Origin: Anaerolineae bacterium
Lineage (GTDB): Bacteria > Chloroflexota > Anaerolineae > Aggregatilineales > Phototrophicaceae
NCBI GenBank assembly: GCA_022822305.1
Contig: JAJEBY010000016.1
Location: 186,001 to 250,000, forward strand
Reading direction: 5' to 3'
DNA length: 64,000 nucleotides
Below, piece by piece: positions 54,502 to 63,886 of this stretch (position 1 is its first letter; every line of letters starts with the position of its first letter). The notes beneath the pieces are model-generated. The model saw nothing but the letters and a program-made list of their open reading frames with translations, made no database searches and was not told the DNA's origin. A program made the translations under genes and the position numbers.

Positions 54502-54846
54502 ATGAGCCAGGAACTCATGCGGACGCTGCTGGTGGAGAACCACAAGCATCCGGAAATTGAAGCCGGTGACACGGTGAAAGTCCACGTGCGCATCGTTGAG
54601 GGTAATCGCGAACGCGTCCAAGTGTTTCAGGGTGTGGTGATTCGCGCGCGCAAGGGTGGAAACGAAGCCAACTTCACTGTCCGTCGCATCGCCAGCCATG
54701 GTATCGGGGTGGAACGCACCTTCCTGCTCCGCAGCCCGCGCGTTGAGAAGGTAGAGATTCTTCGCCGCGCCAAGGTTCGCCGGGCGCAGTTGTACTATTT
54801 GCGCGATCGTCGCGGCAAATCCGCGCGTCTCAAAGAGCGCCGATAA
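54502..54846 (+). CDS. rplS: 50S ribosomal protein L19
   Basis: 114 residues, full length. The L19 signatures [21 protein letters not shown] and [15 protein letters not shown] are present. AAGGAAACGG precedes the ATG. It lies alone rather than in an rpsP-rimM-trmD-rplS operon. Confidence 0.97.
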   Translation: MSQELMRTLLVENHKHPEIEAGDTVKVHVRIVEGNRERVQVFQGVVIRARKGGNEANFTVRRIASHGIGVERTFLLRSPRVEKVEILRRAKVRRAQLYYLRDRRGKSARLKERR

Positions 54847-54881
54847 GCACTCTGCACTTGATCATCAAGCGAAGACAGTCG

Positions 54882-54906
54882 AGCGCGCTCCGCGGCGCGC
54901 TTTTTT
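54882..54906 (+). terminator. Rho-independent terminator after rplS
   Basis: Stem AGCGCGC/GCGCGCT with a 6-nt loop, followed by a T-run reaching 54906. It lies 36 bp after the rplS stop and before the convergent regulator gene. Confidence 0.9.
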
Positions 54907-54915
54907 GCGTCGACG

Positions 54916-56373
54916 CTACTTTTCCCTGAGCACGTAGTATGTGCCTTTTTTGGCGCCGATCTTGCTGAGAATGCCTTTCGATACCAGGTCTACCAAATCC
55001 AGGCGCAGGGTCTCTGCGGACACTGTGTCGATCAACCCTCGGTATTCGCGATTGGTGATCGAACCGTTCTCGCGAATATATTGCAGCGCGCGCGCCTGAC
55101 GATGATTGGTATCTCGTGACCATTCCGGCGGCCGCGGCTTTTTGCGCTCATTGTGCAAGGCCAGGGCAAAACTATAGGGTCGCGCGTCAAAGCGCGGCGG
55201 TGAGTGACCGGCTTGTTCCATGACCTCGATCATGCGATCGATGCCGAGACCCAGTTCTTCGATATAGCCCCACTGGAATAAGCCGCCCACCAGCCGAGGA
55301 TTGCGCGAGAAATGCTCGTCCTTGATGTTTTCCACGGTGATGAAACCGGGCAAACCGCCGGGCGAGATCACCTCGAGCCGGTCGGAAAACATGCGTACCT
55401 CGATGCGTCTGCCCCGCAAGCGATAATCACGATGACAGATGGCGTTTACCAGCGCTTCACGCACGGCGAACTGTGGGTATTCGAAGGTCTCCTCGCGTTC
55501 CAAGCCCTTGACAACCGCGCTGACGGCCATCTCGCTCCAAACCAGGTTCCAGGTCGCTTCAATGAGACGCGGTACCGGGCCGATGAGTTCTTCCCGCCGC
55601 GAATATCCGGCCAGTCCGCTTTCACCGCGCGGCGTCGTACCGACAAACTTGGCGAAGACCACGCCGCTTTGTGGCAGCCATTGCTGCGGATAATCGCTGA
55701 ACAAAAGCAAGCCGCTGACCGTTGGTTTGCCCTCCGCCGTGATCGCGCCGACTTCCGCCAGCAAGTCGCCGATCTCGCCGCTGTACGGGCGTTTGGTGCG
55801 CTCGGCGCGCTTTTCCAGATACTCGTCGATCATCTCGCGGCTGAAGTCGTCGACGCTTGCCCCCGGCACCGCTTCAGTTTCGAAGTCGCCGGTATTCTTG
55901 GCGCTGGCGAGCCGCAGAATCTCCTGGCCGCCCAAGGGCCGATTGACGTTGCCGCTGCGGATCAAGACTCTGCCGTCTGCGAGCGCATGAAGTTCGGTGC
56001 TGCGCGGCACTCGAATGGCATAAGCCGGCGAGCCCGTTGTCGATGTGCCCCTGTGGTTTGTCGTGTCTTTGCCGTCATCGGCATCTGTACCTTCCGCTTG
56101 CGCGCCATCGAATGCTACCGAGATTTCTTCCCAAGCCTCAATGACGACCGGCGGATTGTACAATTCGTCCGCGAGTTTCAATACGTTTTCGAGATCTTGA
56201 CCGTCGGCGCGCGGGTTCGTCGTCTTGCCATCGGTCTGCGCGCCGACCACGATAATTCCACCCTCGGTATTGGCAAAGGCGACCATATGCTCGGCAATGC
56301 TATCGGCATCGGGCGCTCGCACGAAAGCCACGCGCGGACCTTCTTGCGTTTGCATAAGCTCAGGACTGGACAT
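54916..56373 (-). CDS. AlbA_2/Schlafen-type ATP-binding transcriptional regulator-like protein
   Basis: 485 residues: an N-terminal AlbA_2-like domain (IAEHMVAFANTEGGIIVVG near residue 20), a middle region, an HATPase_c_4-type segment (FAVREALVNAICHRDY near residue 300 and EELGLGIDRMIEVMEQAG), and a C-terminal winged helix (last 60 residues). Such proteins are often annotated as putative transcriptional regulators or RecG-related. The function is unknown. It is convergent with rplS, and no partner gene is adjacent on its strand. Confidence 0.78.
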   Translation of the reverse strand: MSSPELMQTQEGPRVAFVRAPDADSIAEHMVAFANTEGGIIVVGAQTDGKTTNPRADGQDLENVLKLADELYNPPVVIEAWEEISVAFDGAQAEGTDADDGKDTTNHRGTSTTGSPAYAIRVPRSTELHALADGRVLIRSGNVNRPLGGQEILRLASAKNTGDFETEAVPGASVDDFSREMIDEYLEKRAERTKRPYSGEIGDLLAEVGAITAEGKPTVSGLLLFSDYPQQWLPQSGVVFAKFVGTTPRGESGLAGYSRREELIGPVPRLIEATWNLVWSEMAVSAVVKGLEREETFEYPQFAVREALVNAICHRDYRLRGRRIEVRMFSDRLEVISPGGLPGFITVENIKDEHFSRNPRLVGGLFQWGYIEELGLGIDRMIEVMEQAGHSPPRFDARPYSFALALHNERKKPRPPEWSRDTNHRQARALQYIRENGSITNREYRGLIDTVSAETLRLDLVDLVSKGILSKIGAKKGTYYVLREK

Positions 56374-56505
56374 GCGATTCGAGTCGGTCTTCCATTTTGA
56401 ACTCTAGTTTATCATGGCGAGGTCATCATCGCGCAGTTGTGGAGCTGGCATTATAATCTTGAAATTGTACGCGTTGCGCTTCATTAATCGCAGAGCAGGG
56501 GATAA

Positions 56506-58281
56506 ATGCTCGCGCTAGCTCCCATGGCGATAATCGCTTTCAGTTGGCTGCTGATATGGCTCATGTTCAGCGGACTGGGTCTACCCGTGCTGCGGTTCCT
56601 GGGGCGGCCGGCCACTTCCGGCAATGACTGGTTCGATAGCTTTTGGTTGGGCTGGGCCGTTTCGCTGTTGGTTCTGCAGATATGGCATCTGGCGTTCGCG
56701 GTCGACGACAGCATTATTGTGATCTTCGCCGTTATTGCCGCGGCCAGCCTTTACCGGCAGCGGCGCGCGATGCTGGCTTTGGCCGGCAATATTCTCGCCA
56801 ATCGCGCCTTCGTGTTAGTGATGTTATTGCTCCTGCTATGGATGTCGAGCCGCGCGATTGAAATGCCCGACGCCTCCGATACCGGCTTTCGCGATATGCA
56901 GGCGGTCATGTGGATAAGCCATTATCCGATTGTGCCGGGGCTCAACAACCTTTTTGCGTCGCTCGCCTACAATCATTCCGTGTATCTATATGATGCCCTG
57001 CTGGATGTCGCCCTTTGGCATGGGAGAGCCCAGCATATCGCCACGGGCGCGCTCCTGATGGCCTTTCTGATCTATCCTGTGTGGGTGCTGCTGCGACTGC
57101 GCCGGGCGCGCGACGCGGGCAGCCTGCGTTGGTCATGGATTTTCGCGGCGTTTACCATTCCCTACATCCTGTTTTACACAGTCGGTCGCGGCGGCATCTC
57201 CCATTTTCTCACGGATACGCCGGTAGACTTGATAGGATTTCTGGTCCTCATGCATTTGTTGGACTTCCTGCAAGTTTTGAAATCCGAAGGCAGAGTCGAT
57301 GCCTATCTGGTCTTTCGACTTGCCATCATGATTCTGGTCGGCTTTACCGTCAAACAGTCATTCGTCGTCTTCGGATGCGTCGTCGCTTTGTTCGTATTGA
57401 TCAGTTTGCTGAATCATCGCGGCTGGAAAAGCGGACTCAGCTTTCTGAAAAGGGTCGCGCTTCCAATCCTGCTGCTGGCCGCTTTCGCAGTGACGCCGTG
57501 GATGATCCGCGGCGTAATCACCAGCGGATACATCGCCTATCCTCTGTCGATTGGCAGGGTCGAAGTCGAATGGGCTGAGCCGGTCGACATGCTTGTTCAT
57601 CGGCAAGAGCGCCTGGCGACAAACACGCGCCGGCGCTACGCCGAAGCTGATCAGGTATTGTCGTCCTGGCAATGGGTAAGTCCCTGGTTCAACAGAATCC
57701 GCAATGACGTGGCCACCTTTTTGCTGCCCGCCTTCATCACGTTGGCGGCGTTCGGTGTGTACATTATCGGCCGCATTATTCAGCCCGGCTCTGCTAATCG
57801 CGCGCGCCCCGGTCTCTGGATATTCCTGCCGCCGCTGCTGATGCTGGTGTTCTGGTTTTTCACTTTTCCCAACTACAAGTATGTGCGCTATCTGATTTGG
57901 AGCGGGGCTGGGCTGGCCGTGCTTCAGGCAGCGCTAGCCTGGCCCGACCTGGCGTGGAAAACACGCTGTCGCGCCATTTACCTGGTTGTTGGCTTGTGTC
58001 TATTATGGGGAATGCACCTCATCGTCTCGCAGGGCGCCTATCCTTTGCCGGCGGGGCCGAACGACGGCCTGTATGAGCACGCCTTGCCGCCGATCAAGGT
58101 ATTTGAGACGGACAGCGGCTTGCGGCTGAATGTGCCGGACAGTCATATTCCCCAATGCTGGCAGATCCCTTTACCCTGCACGCCATATCCAAGACCGAGC
58201 ATATATGAGCTCGCGCCGGGCGAATTCTGGCGGGGATTCGGTCATCGCGAGAGCGAAGACGAGGCCCCCGACAATGGCTGA
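56506..58281 (+). CDS. Polytopic membrane protein, GT-C glycosyltransferase-like
   Basis: 591 residues with about 12 membrane helices. The first large loop contains ASDTGFRDMQAVMW and HYPIVPGLNNLFASLAYNHS, which resemble LIC_10190-type membrane proteins and the loop carrying the catalytic Asp of GT-C glycosyltransferases. The short hydrophilic C-terminus ends outside the last helix. A -10-like TATAAT at 56452-56457 lies upstream without a good -35. A role in surface glycan assembly is inferred. Confidence 0.6.
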   Translation: MLALAPMAIIAFSWLLIWLMFSGLGLPVLRFLGRPATSGNDWFDSFWLGWAVSLLVLQIWHLAFAVDDSIIVIFAVIAAASLYRQRRAMLALAGNILANRAFVLVMLLLLLWMSSRAIEMPDASDTGFRDMQAVMWISHYPIVPGLNNLFASLAYNHSVYLYDALLDVALWHGRAQHIATGALLMAFLIYPVWVLLRLRRARDAGSLRWSWIFAAFTIPYILFYTVGRGGISHFLTDTPVDLIGFLVLMHLLDFLQVLKSEGRVDAYLVFRLAIMILVGFTVKQSFVVFGCVVALFVLISLLNHRGWKSGLSFLKRVALPILLLAAFAVTPWMIRGVITSGYIAYPLSIGRVEVEWAEPVDMLVHRQERLATNTRRRYAEADQVLSSWQWVSPWFNRIRNDVATFLLPAFITLAAFGVYIIGRIIQPGSANRARPGLWIFLPPLLMLVFWFFTFPNYKYVRYLIWSGAGLAVLQAALAWPDLAWKTRCRAIYLVVGLCLLWGMHLIVSQGAYPLPAGPNDGLYEHALPPIKVFETDSGLRLNVPDSHIPQCWQIPLPCTPYPRPSIYELAPGEFWRGFGHRESEDEAPDNG

Positions 58282-58333
58282 TCTTTCAATGTCCGTAGCC
58301 GAGCGGGCTGCGGCAATTCACGTGGACTAGACG

Positions 58334-58804
58334 ATGTCCGTGGTCTTGACGCTGATGATCGTGGTTGCCTTTGTCATGTTCCTGCGCGCATGCCTGGTGA
58401 CGCTGGGATTCTATAAGGAGCCGATACTAAGCGCCTTCCAGCAGTACGGCGACGAGGTCGGTTTCAGTCCGTTGTTTGATTCCATCGTTTGGGGCTGGAT
58501 TCTGGCGTACCTGCTGCTGCTGGTGATCGTGCCGTCGTCGTTTCTAGTGGTTATGGGCGTCATGCTCTTCGTCAGCTCGGCCACGCTCTATTGGCGGATC
58601 AAAGACAGCATTCTCAATCACCCCGAGCTATTCCTGCGCTATCCGCGCTGGTATCGAGATATCGTCGACCATACCTCCCGAGAAGAACGGCGAAAGCTGT
58701 CGTATATGTGGCTGGGGCTGCCGCTACGCACGCGCCTGCTGTATAACGCGCACGAAGACGCCTTCCGCAAATGGGTGGAGCTGGTGGTGCTGTCCGTGGC
58801 CTGA
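58334..58804 (+). CDS. Small membrane protein of unknown function
   Basis: 156 residues. One hydrophobic segment at the N-terminus (residues 3-25) and two closely spaced ones at about 50-85 are followed by a basic, aromatic C-terminal half (YPRWYRDIV, RTRLLYNAHEDAFRKW). I recognise no family. It follows the polytopic protein by 52 bp and may be co-transcribed with it. Confidence 0.6.
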   Translation: MSVVLTLMIVVAFVMFLRACLVTLGFYKEPILSAFQQYGDEVGFSPLFDSIVWGWILAYLLLLVIVPSSFLVVMGVMLFVSSATLYWRIKDSILNHPELFLRYPRWYRDIVDHTSREERRKLSYMWLGLPLRTRLLYNAHEDAFRKWVELVVLSVA

Positions 58805-58878
58805 TGGACAATAGCGCGCGCGGCGCTCTCAGCTGGCCGCAACGAAAAACGACCATCGGCAAGATGATCGTCATTGTG

Positions 58879-58950
58879 CTGGGAGACCTGGACTCGAACC
58901 AGGAATGGCGGATCCAGAGTCCGCTGTTTTGCCAATTAAACTATCTCCCA
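58879..58950 (-). tRNA. tRNA-Gln (anticodon CTG)
   Basis: Cloverleaf on the - strand: acceptor TGGGAGA/TCTCCCA, anticodon stem GCGGA/TCCGC with loop CTCTGGA, T-arm GGTTCGAGTCC, discriminator G. CCA is not fully encoded. It lies 98 bp downstream of gltX on the same strand. Confidence 0.94.
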
Positions 58951-59048
58951 CTGCGGTGCGTCAGAATACCACACCCTCGGACCCATTTCAAGCAATAGCT
59001 GACGATTCTCAATCGCAGACCGTCCGGATGTTGCTCGTCTTTGGCGGC

Positions 59049-60542
59049 TCAAGTTTCGGCATTCAACGATGCTTCCGCCAGCTGGATCCGGCGGATCGAC
59101 TCGGCTTGACCAAGTATTTCCATAGTCTCAAAAGTAGGCGGCGAAACTTTCTGCCCGGTGACCGCCGCCCGCAGCGTGCCGAATACCTGGCCATTCTTGA
59201 AGCCAAGCTCCTTCGCCAGCGCCTTCATGACAAGGTATTGCTGGTCATGCGAGAAGTCTTTCATGGACGCGAGCGTCGGCCCCGCAGCCTGCAGTACCCG
59301 CCGGGTCGCCTCGACATCCATTTTCTTCTGCATCAAGATATCGGGCGCGGGCGCCGCAAAACACTCCCAATCGTCGAAGAAAAACCCGGCCATATCCACC
59401 ACATCATTCAGGGTCTTCAATCGCACTTTTAGAATCGGCGCCACTTTCCGCAATCGCGCCTCGTCCACCTGATAGCCCGCGTTCTCCAGCACTGGCTTCA
59501 GCAGTCCTGCCAGATACGCGCAATCGGCGGCCTGGATGTATTGCCCGTTGAGCCAATCCAGTTTGGCGATTGGGTAGGCGCTGTTGGCGGGATTGACATC
59601 TTTCAAGTCGAAGCGCGCGATGGCCTCAGCAACTGAGAAGATCTCCCGGTCGTCGCCGAAATTCCAACCGATATTGGCCAGGAAATTGATCACCGCTTCG
59701 GGCAGATACCCGGCCTGGATGAACTCGTGTACCAATACCGGCACACTGGTCCCGTCGGCGTCGGCAAACCTGGCTTTGCGTTTGCTTAGTTTGCCCTTGC
59801 CGTTGGGATTGAGCAGTACCGGCAAGTGCGCGAACAGCGGCTTGTCCCATCCCAACGCGTCCCAGATGCGCAGGTGCAGCGGAAACGAGGGCAGCCACTC
59901 AACAGCGCGCGTGATATGTGAAATCTGCATATAGTGATCATCGACGATATGCGCCAGGTGATAGGTCGGGAATCCGTCCGACTTCAGCAGTACCGCATCC
60001 TGCAGCTGCGTATTGTCGAATTCGACCTGTCCTCGAATCAAGTCCTGCCCAACCGTCTTTCCGGATAGCGGCATCTTGAATCGAATCACGCCGGGACGGC
60101 CCTCAGCTTCCAGTTCGGCGGCGGCTTGTGGCGGCAGATCTCGATAACGGCGATCGTAGCCGCCGCCCGCCTCGCGCATCTCAGACAATTCCGCGGCCGT
60201 GGCAAAGCACTTGTAGGCATGGCCGCTGTCGACGAGCTGACGCGCGCAGGACTGGTACAGCTCCAATCGCTGTGACTGAACATAAGGTCCGAATTCGCCA
60301 CCTTGCAGCGGTCCTTCGTCGATATCCATGCCCAGCCAGTCGAATGATTCCAGGATCATTTCAATCGCGCCGGGCACCGTACGCTTTTGGTCCGTGTCTT
60401 CAATGCGCAAGATGAATTGACCGCCATGCCGCCGCGCGAAAAACCAGGCAAACAGGGCGGAGCGGATGCCGCCAATGTGCTGCGGGCCCGTCGGGCTCGG
60501 CGCGTAGCGTGTGCGAACTGGGCCACGAGTCTCTGCGATCAA
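59049..60542 (-). CDS. gltX: Glutamyl-tRNA synthetase
   Basis: 497 residues. The class I motifs are PSPTGPQHIGG (HIGH-equivalent, residues 15-25) and KGKLSKRKA (KMSKS-equivalent). The N-terminal catalytic domain is glutamate-specific and the C-terminal all-helical domain reads the anticodon. The TTG at 60542 is the first possible start, since an in-frame TAG lies two codons before it. Whether it also charges tRNA-Gln (non-discriminating) cannot be told from sequence by eye. Confidence 0.95.
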   Translation of the reverse strand: MIAETRGPVRTRYAPSPTGPQHIGGIRSALFAWFFARRHGGQFILRIEDTDQKRTVPGAIEMILESFDWLGMDIDEGPLQGGEFGPYVQSQRLELYQSCARQLVDSGHAYKCFATAAELSEMREAGGGYDRRYRDLPPQAAAELEAEGRPGVIRFKMPLSGKTVGQDLIRGQVEFDNTQLQDAVLLKSDGFPTYHLAHIVDDHYMQISHITRAVEWLPSFPLHLRIWDALGWDKPLFAHLPVLLNPNGKGKLSKRKARFADADGTSVPVLVHEFIQAGYLPEAVINFLANIGWNFGDDREIFSVAEAIARFDLKDVNPANSAYPIAKLDWLNGQYIQAADCAYLAGLLKPVLENAGYQVDEARLRKVAPILKVRLKTLNDVVDMAGFFFDDWECFAAPAPDILMQKKMDVEATRRVLQAAGPTLASMKDFSHDQQYLVMKALAKELGFKNGQVFGTLRAAVTGQKVSPPTFETMEILGQAESIRRIQLAEASLNAET

Positions 60543-60603
60543 GCGCTAACCTCCGAAATTCTTGGCTTGGGGTATGCGTGAAGCGCGGCGCGCGGTGACG
60601 CCG

Positions 60604-61704
60604 CTATACGTTCAAGCGTCTGCGGCGCACGATGACGCTTTGCACCAGACCGATCCCAACCATACTGAATAGCAGCGATGTCCCGCCCGAACTCACGAAG
60701 GGCAGTGTCAAGCCCGTGACCGGCAACAGGTTCAGATTCATGCCGATGGATACCGCGGTTTGAAAGAAGATCATGGCGGCGACGCCGTAACAGATCATGC
60801 TGCCCAGCGGATCGCTCGCTTCGCGCGCCCCTTTCAGAATTCGCGCCAATACCAATGCAAACAGCGCCAACAGGACCACGCCACCTACCATGCCAAATTC
60901 ATGAGCGATCACGCTGAAGATAAAATCGGTATGACGTACGCGCAGGAAGCGTCCCGTGTTTTGCGGGCCGACGGCATAGCCCTTGCCGAAAATCCCGCCG
61001 GAGCCGATGCTGATGCGCGCCTGATCGATGTTGTAGGCGGCATCCGGATCGCTGCCGGGATTGATGAACGTGGTGATGCGCCTGGTCTGATAGCCGGGAA
61101 GCCGCGTGTAAACAAAGGGCAGCACGATGATTATCACCGCAGCAAATGCCGCGATATGCCGAAGGCGCAATCCCGCCGACCAGATGATCACCGACCAGAT
61201 GACCAGAAACACGATCGTCGTACCCAGGTCGGGCTGTATGAATATCAGCGCCGCCGGTATCGTCACGTGAACCAGCGCCCGAAACACCGTAGCTATGCGG
61301 TCCAGCGCTTGATAGCGCTCTGCCAAATGCTGCGACAGCGTGATAATCAAGAGGATTTTGCCGATTTCCGAAGGTTGAATGCGGATGCCGACATTGATCC
61401 ATCGCTGCGCGCCGCCAGCGCCTTCAACGCCGAAGACGCGCACCATCACCAAAAGCACGATCATCAAGCCGTAAAGCCAGGGGCTGATCCCGCCCAGCAG
61501 CCGATAGTCGATGGCGGCGAATACGATGATGGCGATGAAACCGATGATGGCGAAATTAATCTGATCGGGAACGCGGCTGATGATATCGTCGTCAATCGCA
61601 TCTTGCGTCGCGCTGGCGATCATCATGATGCCGAATATCACCAGAAACATGGTGACGGCCAGCAATACAATGTCAAATCGGCGCCATACGCCTGCGTTGT
61701 CCAT
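60604..61704 (-). CDS. rodA: Rod-shape peptidoglycan polymerase RodA (SEDS family)
   Basis: About 366 residues and ten membrane helices. SEDS signatures: FIQPDLGTT, HTDFIFSVIAHEFG and VTGLTLPFVSSGG. It polymerises lipid II glycan strands during elongation with a partner PBP2. GTG 61716 would add four residues; ATG 61704 is used. It follows minE by about 180 bp and is followed by gltX. Confidence 0.93.
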   Translation of the reverse strand: MDNAGVWRRFDIVLLAVTMFLVIFGIMMIASATQDAIDDDIISRVPDQINFAIIGFIAIIVFAAIDYRLLGGISPWLYGLMIVLLVMVRVFGVEGAGGAQRWINVGIRIQPSEIGKILLIITLSQHLAERYQALDRIATVFRALVHVTIPAALIFIQPDLGTTIVFLVIWSVIIWSAGLRLRHIAAFAAVIIIVLPFVYTRLPGYQTRRITTFINPGSDPDAAYNIDQARISIGSGGIFGKGYAVGPQNTGRFLRVRHTDFIFSVIAHEFGMVGGVVLLALFALVLARILKGAREASDPLGSMICYGVAAMIFFQTAVSIGMNLNLLPVTGLTLPFVSSGGTSLLFSMVGIGLVQSVIVRRRRLNV

Positions 61705-61884
61705 AAGCTGGATCACATATTACTTTTGCGCGTTAATCAGATTATAGCGGAAGCCAACCGAGCGGTCAGGGTATGATTCGTGTTCAGGGAAAGCCGAAGC
61801 GTATTCCAGTTGACTGCAACCCTGCAGTGGGAACGCGGGAGTATTTCCTGGCAAGCTGCCAACAAGCGCGCGCCGCTCGAGCGA

Positions 61885-62325
61885 TTACTTCTTTTTGTCT
61901 GCGGATTTATCTGCGGTCTCGTCGGTCGAATCATCGTCTTCAACTGCGCCGTCTTCGTCGTCTTCATCGTCCGCTTCGTCGTCTGCTGACCCTGCGGCAT
62001 TGGACGATTTCACATCGTTGGGCTTGGAGTTTGCGGCCTTGCCGTCGTTTTCCGGGCTCGGTGGCGCCAACTGGTTGACCAACGGGATTTCGGCAACCAG
62101 CTTGCTATGAGAGCGGTCGAGCTGCTGCAGGTCAATCTCGACATGGTCCTTGTCGACCACGACATACTTGACGATGACGGCCAAGATGTCGGTTTTCATT
62201 TGTTCCATTCGTTCGGGCGGCAGGTTGATGCGGTCGTGCTGCAAGACGAATCGCAGCCGGTCTTTGGCCGTCGTACTGGAGCCGCGTTTCCTGCGTCCGA
62301 AGATTCGATTGAGAATGCTCGTCAT
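61885..62325 (-). CDS. minE: Cell division topological specificity factor MinE with acidic tail
   Basis: 146 residues, against about 85-90 normally. Residues 1-83 are a complete MinE: N-terminal helix with FGRRKR, DRLRFVLQHDR (MinD-binding anti-MinCD region) and the dimer domain ending VAEIPLV. Residues 84-146 are a low-complexity tail rich in Asp, Glu, Ser and Ala ending in KKK. The start is fixed by AAGGAAC upstream of ATG 62325; the frame from 62697 lies antisense-like within minD. The function of the tail is unknown. Confidence 0.9.
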   Translation of the reverse strand: MTSILNRIFGRRKRGSSTTAKDRLRFVLQHDRINLPPERMEQMKTDILAVIVKYVVVDKDHVEIDLQQLDRSHSKLVAEIPLVNQLAPPSPENDGKAANSKPNDVKSSNAAGSADDEADDEDDEDGAVEDDDSTDETADKSADKKK

Positions 62326-62377
62326 GAGTTGTTCCTTTGTTGATAACTGCTCACGCGGACGTCGCTTACGTCGCGCT

Positions 62378-63175
62378 TCAGCGGCCGTCGAGAAATCGCA
62401 GTAGCCGTTTGAAGAAGCCGGGATTATCTTCCAGGTCCAAAAAGGGCACATCTTCGCCGACGATGCGCCTGGCGACGTTGCTGAACGCCATCCCCGCCCG
62501 CGAGTTTTCGTTCTGCGAAACCGGAACGCCTTTGTTTGATGCGGAGAGCACGAACTCGTCTTCGGGGATGATGCCGATAATCTCAAGCGAGAGAATATCG
62601 AAGACATCGTCCGCCGATAGCATTTCGCCTTTCTCGACCATCGCCGGCTTGATGCGATTGATGACAAGACGTCCCGGGCCTTTCTCCGCCGCTTCAATCA
62701 GTCCAATGATTCGATCGGCATCGCGCACGGCCGATACCTCGGGGTTCGTGACAATGAGCACATCGTCCGCCGGTTCCAGCGCATTGCGGAATCCGCGCTC
62801 GATGCCCGCTGGCGAATCGATAAGCACAAAGTCGAATTCTTCGCGTAATTCGTCGGTGAGCTTGACCATCTGTTCCGGACTGACGGCCATTTTGTCCCGG
62901 GTCTGCGCGGCCGGAATCAAGTAAAGCTGGTCGAATTTCTTGTGTTTGATCATCGCTTGCCGCAGCTTCGCCCGCCCCTCGACGATATCCACGAGGTCGT
63001 AGACGATGCGGTTTTCCAGGCCCATTATCACATCGAGGTTGCGCAGCCCGATATCGGCATCGATCACGACCACGCTTTTGCCCAGGCTCGCCAGGGATAT
63101 GCCGAGATTGGCGGTGGCGGTCGTTTTGCCGACGCCGCCTTTGCCCGAGGTAATGGTTACAACTCTGCCCCCCAT
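62378..63175 (-). CDS. minD: Septum site-determining ATPase MinD
   Basis: 265 residues. The deviant Walker A SGKGGVGKTT (residues 10-19) and the switch DSPAGIERG are present. The C-terminal amphipathic helix GFFKRLLRFLDGR is the membrane-targeting sequence. AAAGGACAGGGC precedes the ATG. It oscillates or forms gradients with MinE to place MinC. Confidence 0.97.
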   Translation of the reverse strand: MGGRVVTITSGKGGVGKTTATANLGISLASLGKSVVVIDADIGLRNLDVIMGLENRIVYDLVDIVEGRAKLRQAMIKHKKFDQLYLIPAAQTRDKMAVSPEQMVKLTDELREEFDFVLIDSPAGIERGFRNALEPADDVLIVTNPEVSAVRDADRIIGLIEAAEKGPGRLVINRIKPAMVEKGEMLSADDVFDILSLEIIGIIPEDEFVLSASNKGVPVSQNENSRAGMAFSNVARRIVGEDVPFLDLEDNPGFFKRLLRFLDGR

Positions 63176-63193
63176 GCCCTGTCCTTTCTAGGG

Positions 63194-63886
63194 TTAGATT
63201 CTGGCTTCCACTATAATCTGCTTGTCACGTATCAATGCCACTTCGGGATTGATTTTGCGTCGCTTCCCGGGCGGAGACGTGACAATATAACCGGCAATGC
63301 GCAGTTGGCTGGGGTTCATGTCCAGCGCACATACGATGGCCGATTCGTCGCCGTTGGCCCCCGCATGAACCGTGCCTCGCAGCTTTCCCCAGACGATGAT
63401 ATCGCCGCCGGCGATGACCTTGGCCCCGGGGTTGACATCGCCGACCACCACCACGTGCCCGTCGCTGTGGATCGTGCGTCCCGAGCGCAAGGTGCGGCGG
63501 AACAGCACGCCTGTCGTGCCCGTTTCTTCGGGATCGACCGGCAGGGTCTCGTGGGATTCCTGCGCCGCGTTTCGAGACTCAGCCTCTGGAGATTCCGTCA
63601 CCAGATCCAGCGCCCGCGCGGATTCAATTGTCGTATCGCTCTCGCTCAATACCAATGACAAGCTCAGACCGCGCCGTTCCAGCAAGGCCTTCAAGGAGCT
63701 GAGCTCGTACTTCGGTACCGGACGCGCGCCCAGTTCCACAGTGATGCTGGCGCCGGCGAAGAATTCCGCGCGGTCATCTATCCGAGCCGCCAGGTGATCG
63801 GTAACGGATTGCCACTTCTCAGTTGAACTCAGACTGATCAGCAAACCGTCCTTGACACCTTTGATCGCGATCAACTCATCCTGCAT
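63194..63886 (-). CDS. minC: Septum site-determining inhibitor MinC
   Basis: About 230 residues. The N-terminal FtsZ-interacting domain is followed by a Glu/Pro-rich linker and the C-terminal beta-helix (RRTLRSGRTIHSDGHVVVVGDV, then GDIIVWGKLRG and NPSQLRIAGYI). It blocks FtsZ ring formation away from midcell. The exact start is uncertain: ATG 63886 or 63898 fit; the longer frame to 63964 adds a basic, unrelated stretch. It is the first gene of the min operon here. Confidence 0.93.
   Translation of the reverse strand: MQDELIAIKGVKDGLLISLSSTEKWQSVTDHLAARIDDRAEFFAGASITVELGARPVPKYELSSLKALLERRGLSLSLVLSESDTTIESARALDLVTESPEAESRNAAQESHETLPVDPEETGTTGVLFRRTLRSGRTIHSDGHVVVVGDVNPGAKVIAGGDIIVWGKLRGTVHAGANGDESAIVCALDMNPSQLRIAGYIVTSPPGKRRKINPEVALIRDKQIIVEARI

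Noticed and set aside
62326..62697. Extension of the MinE frame over minD
   Set aside because: The sequence is out of frame with minD, very basic, and the MinE start has its own ribosome binding site at 62325.
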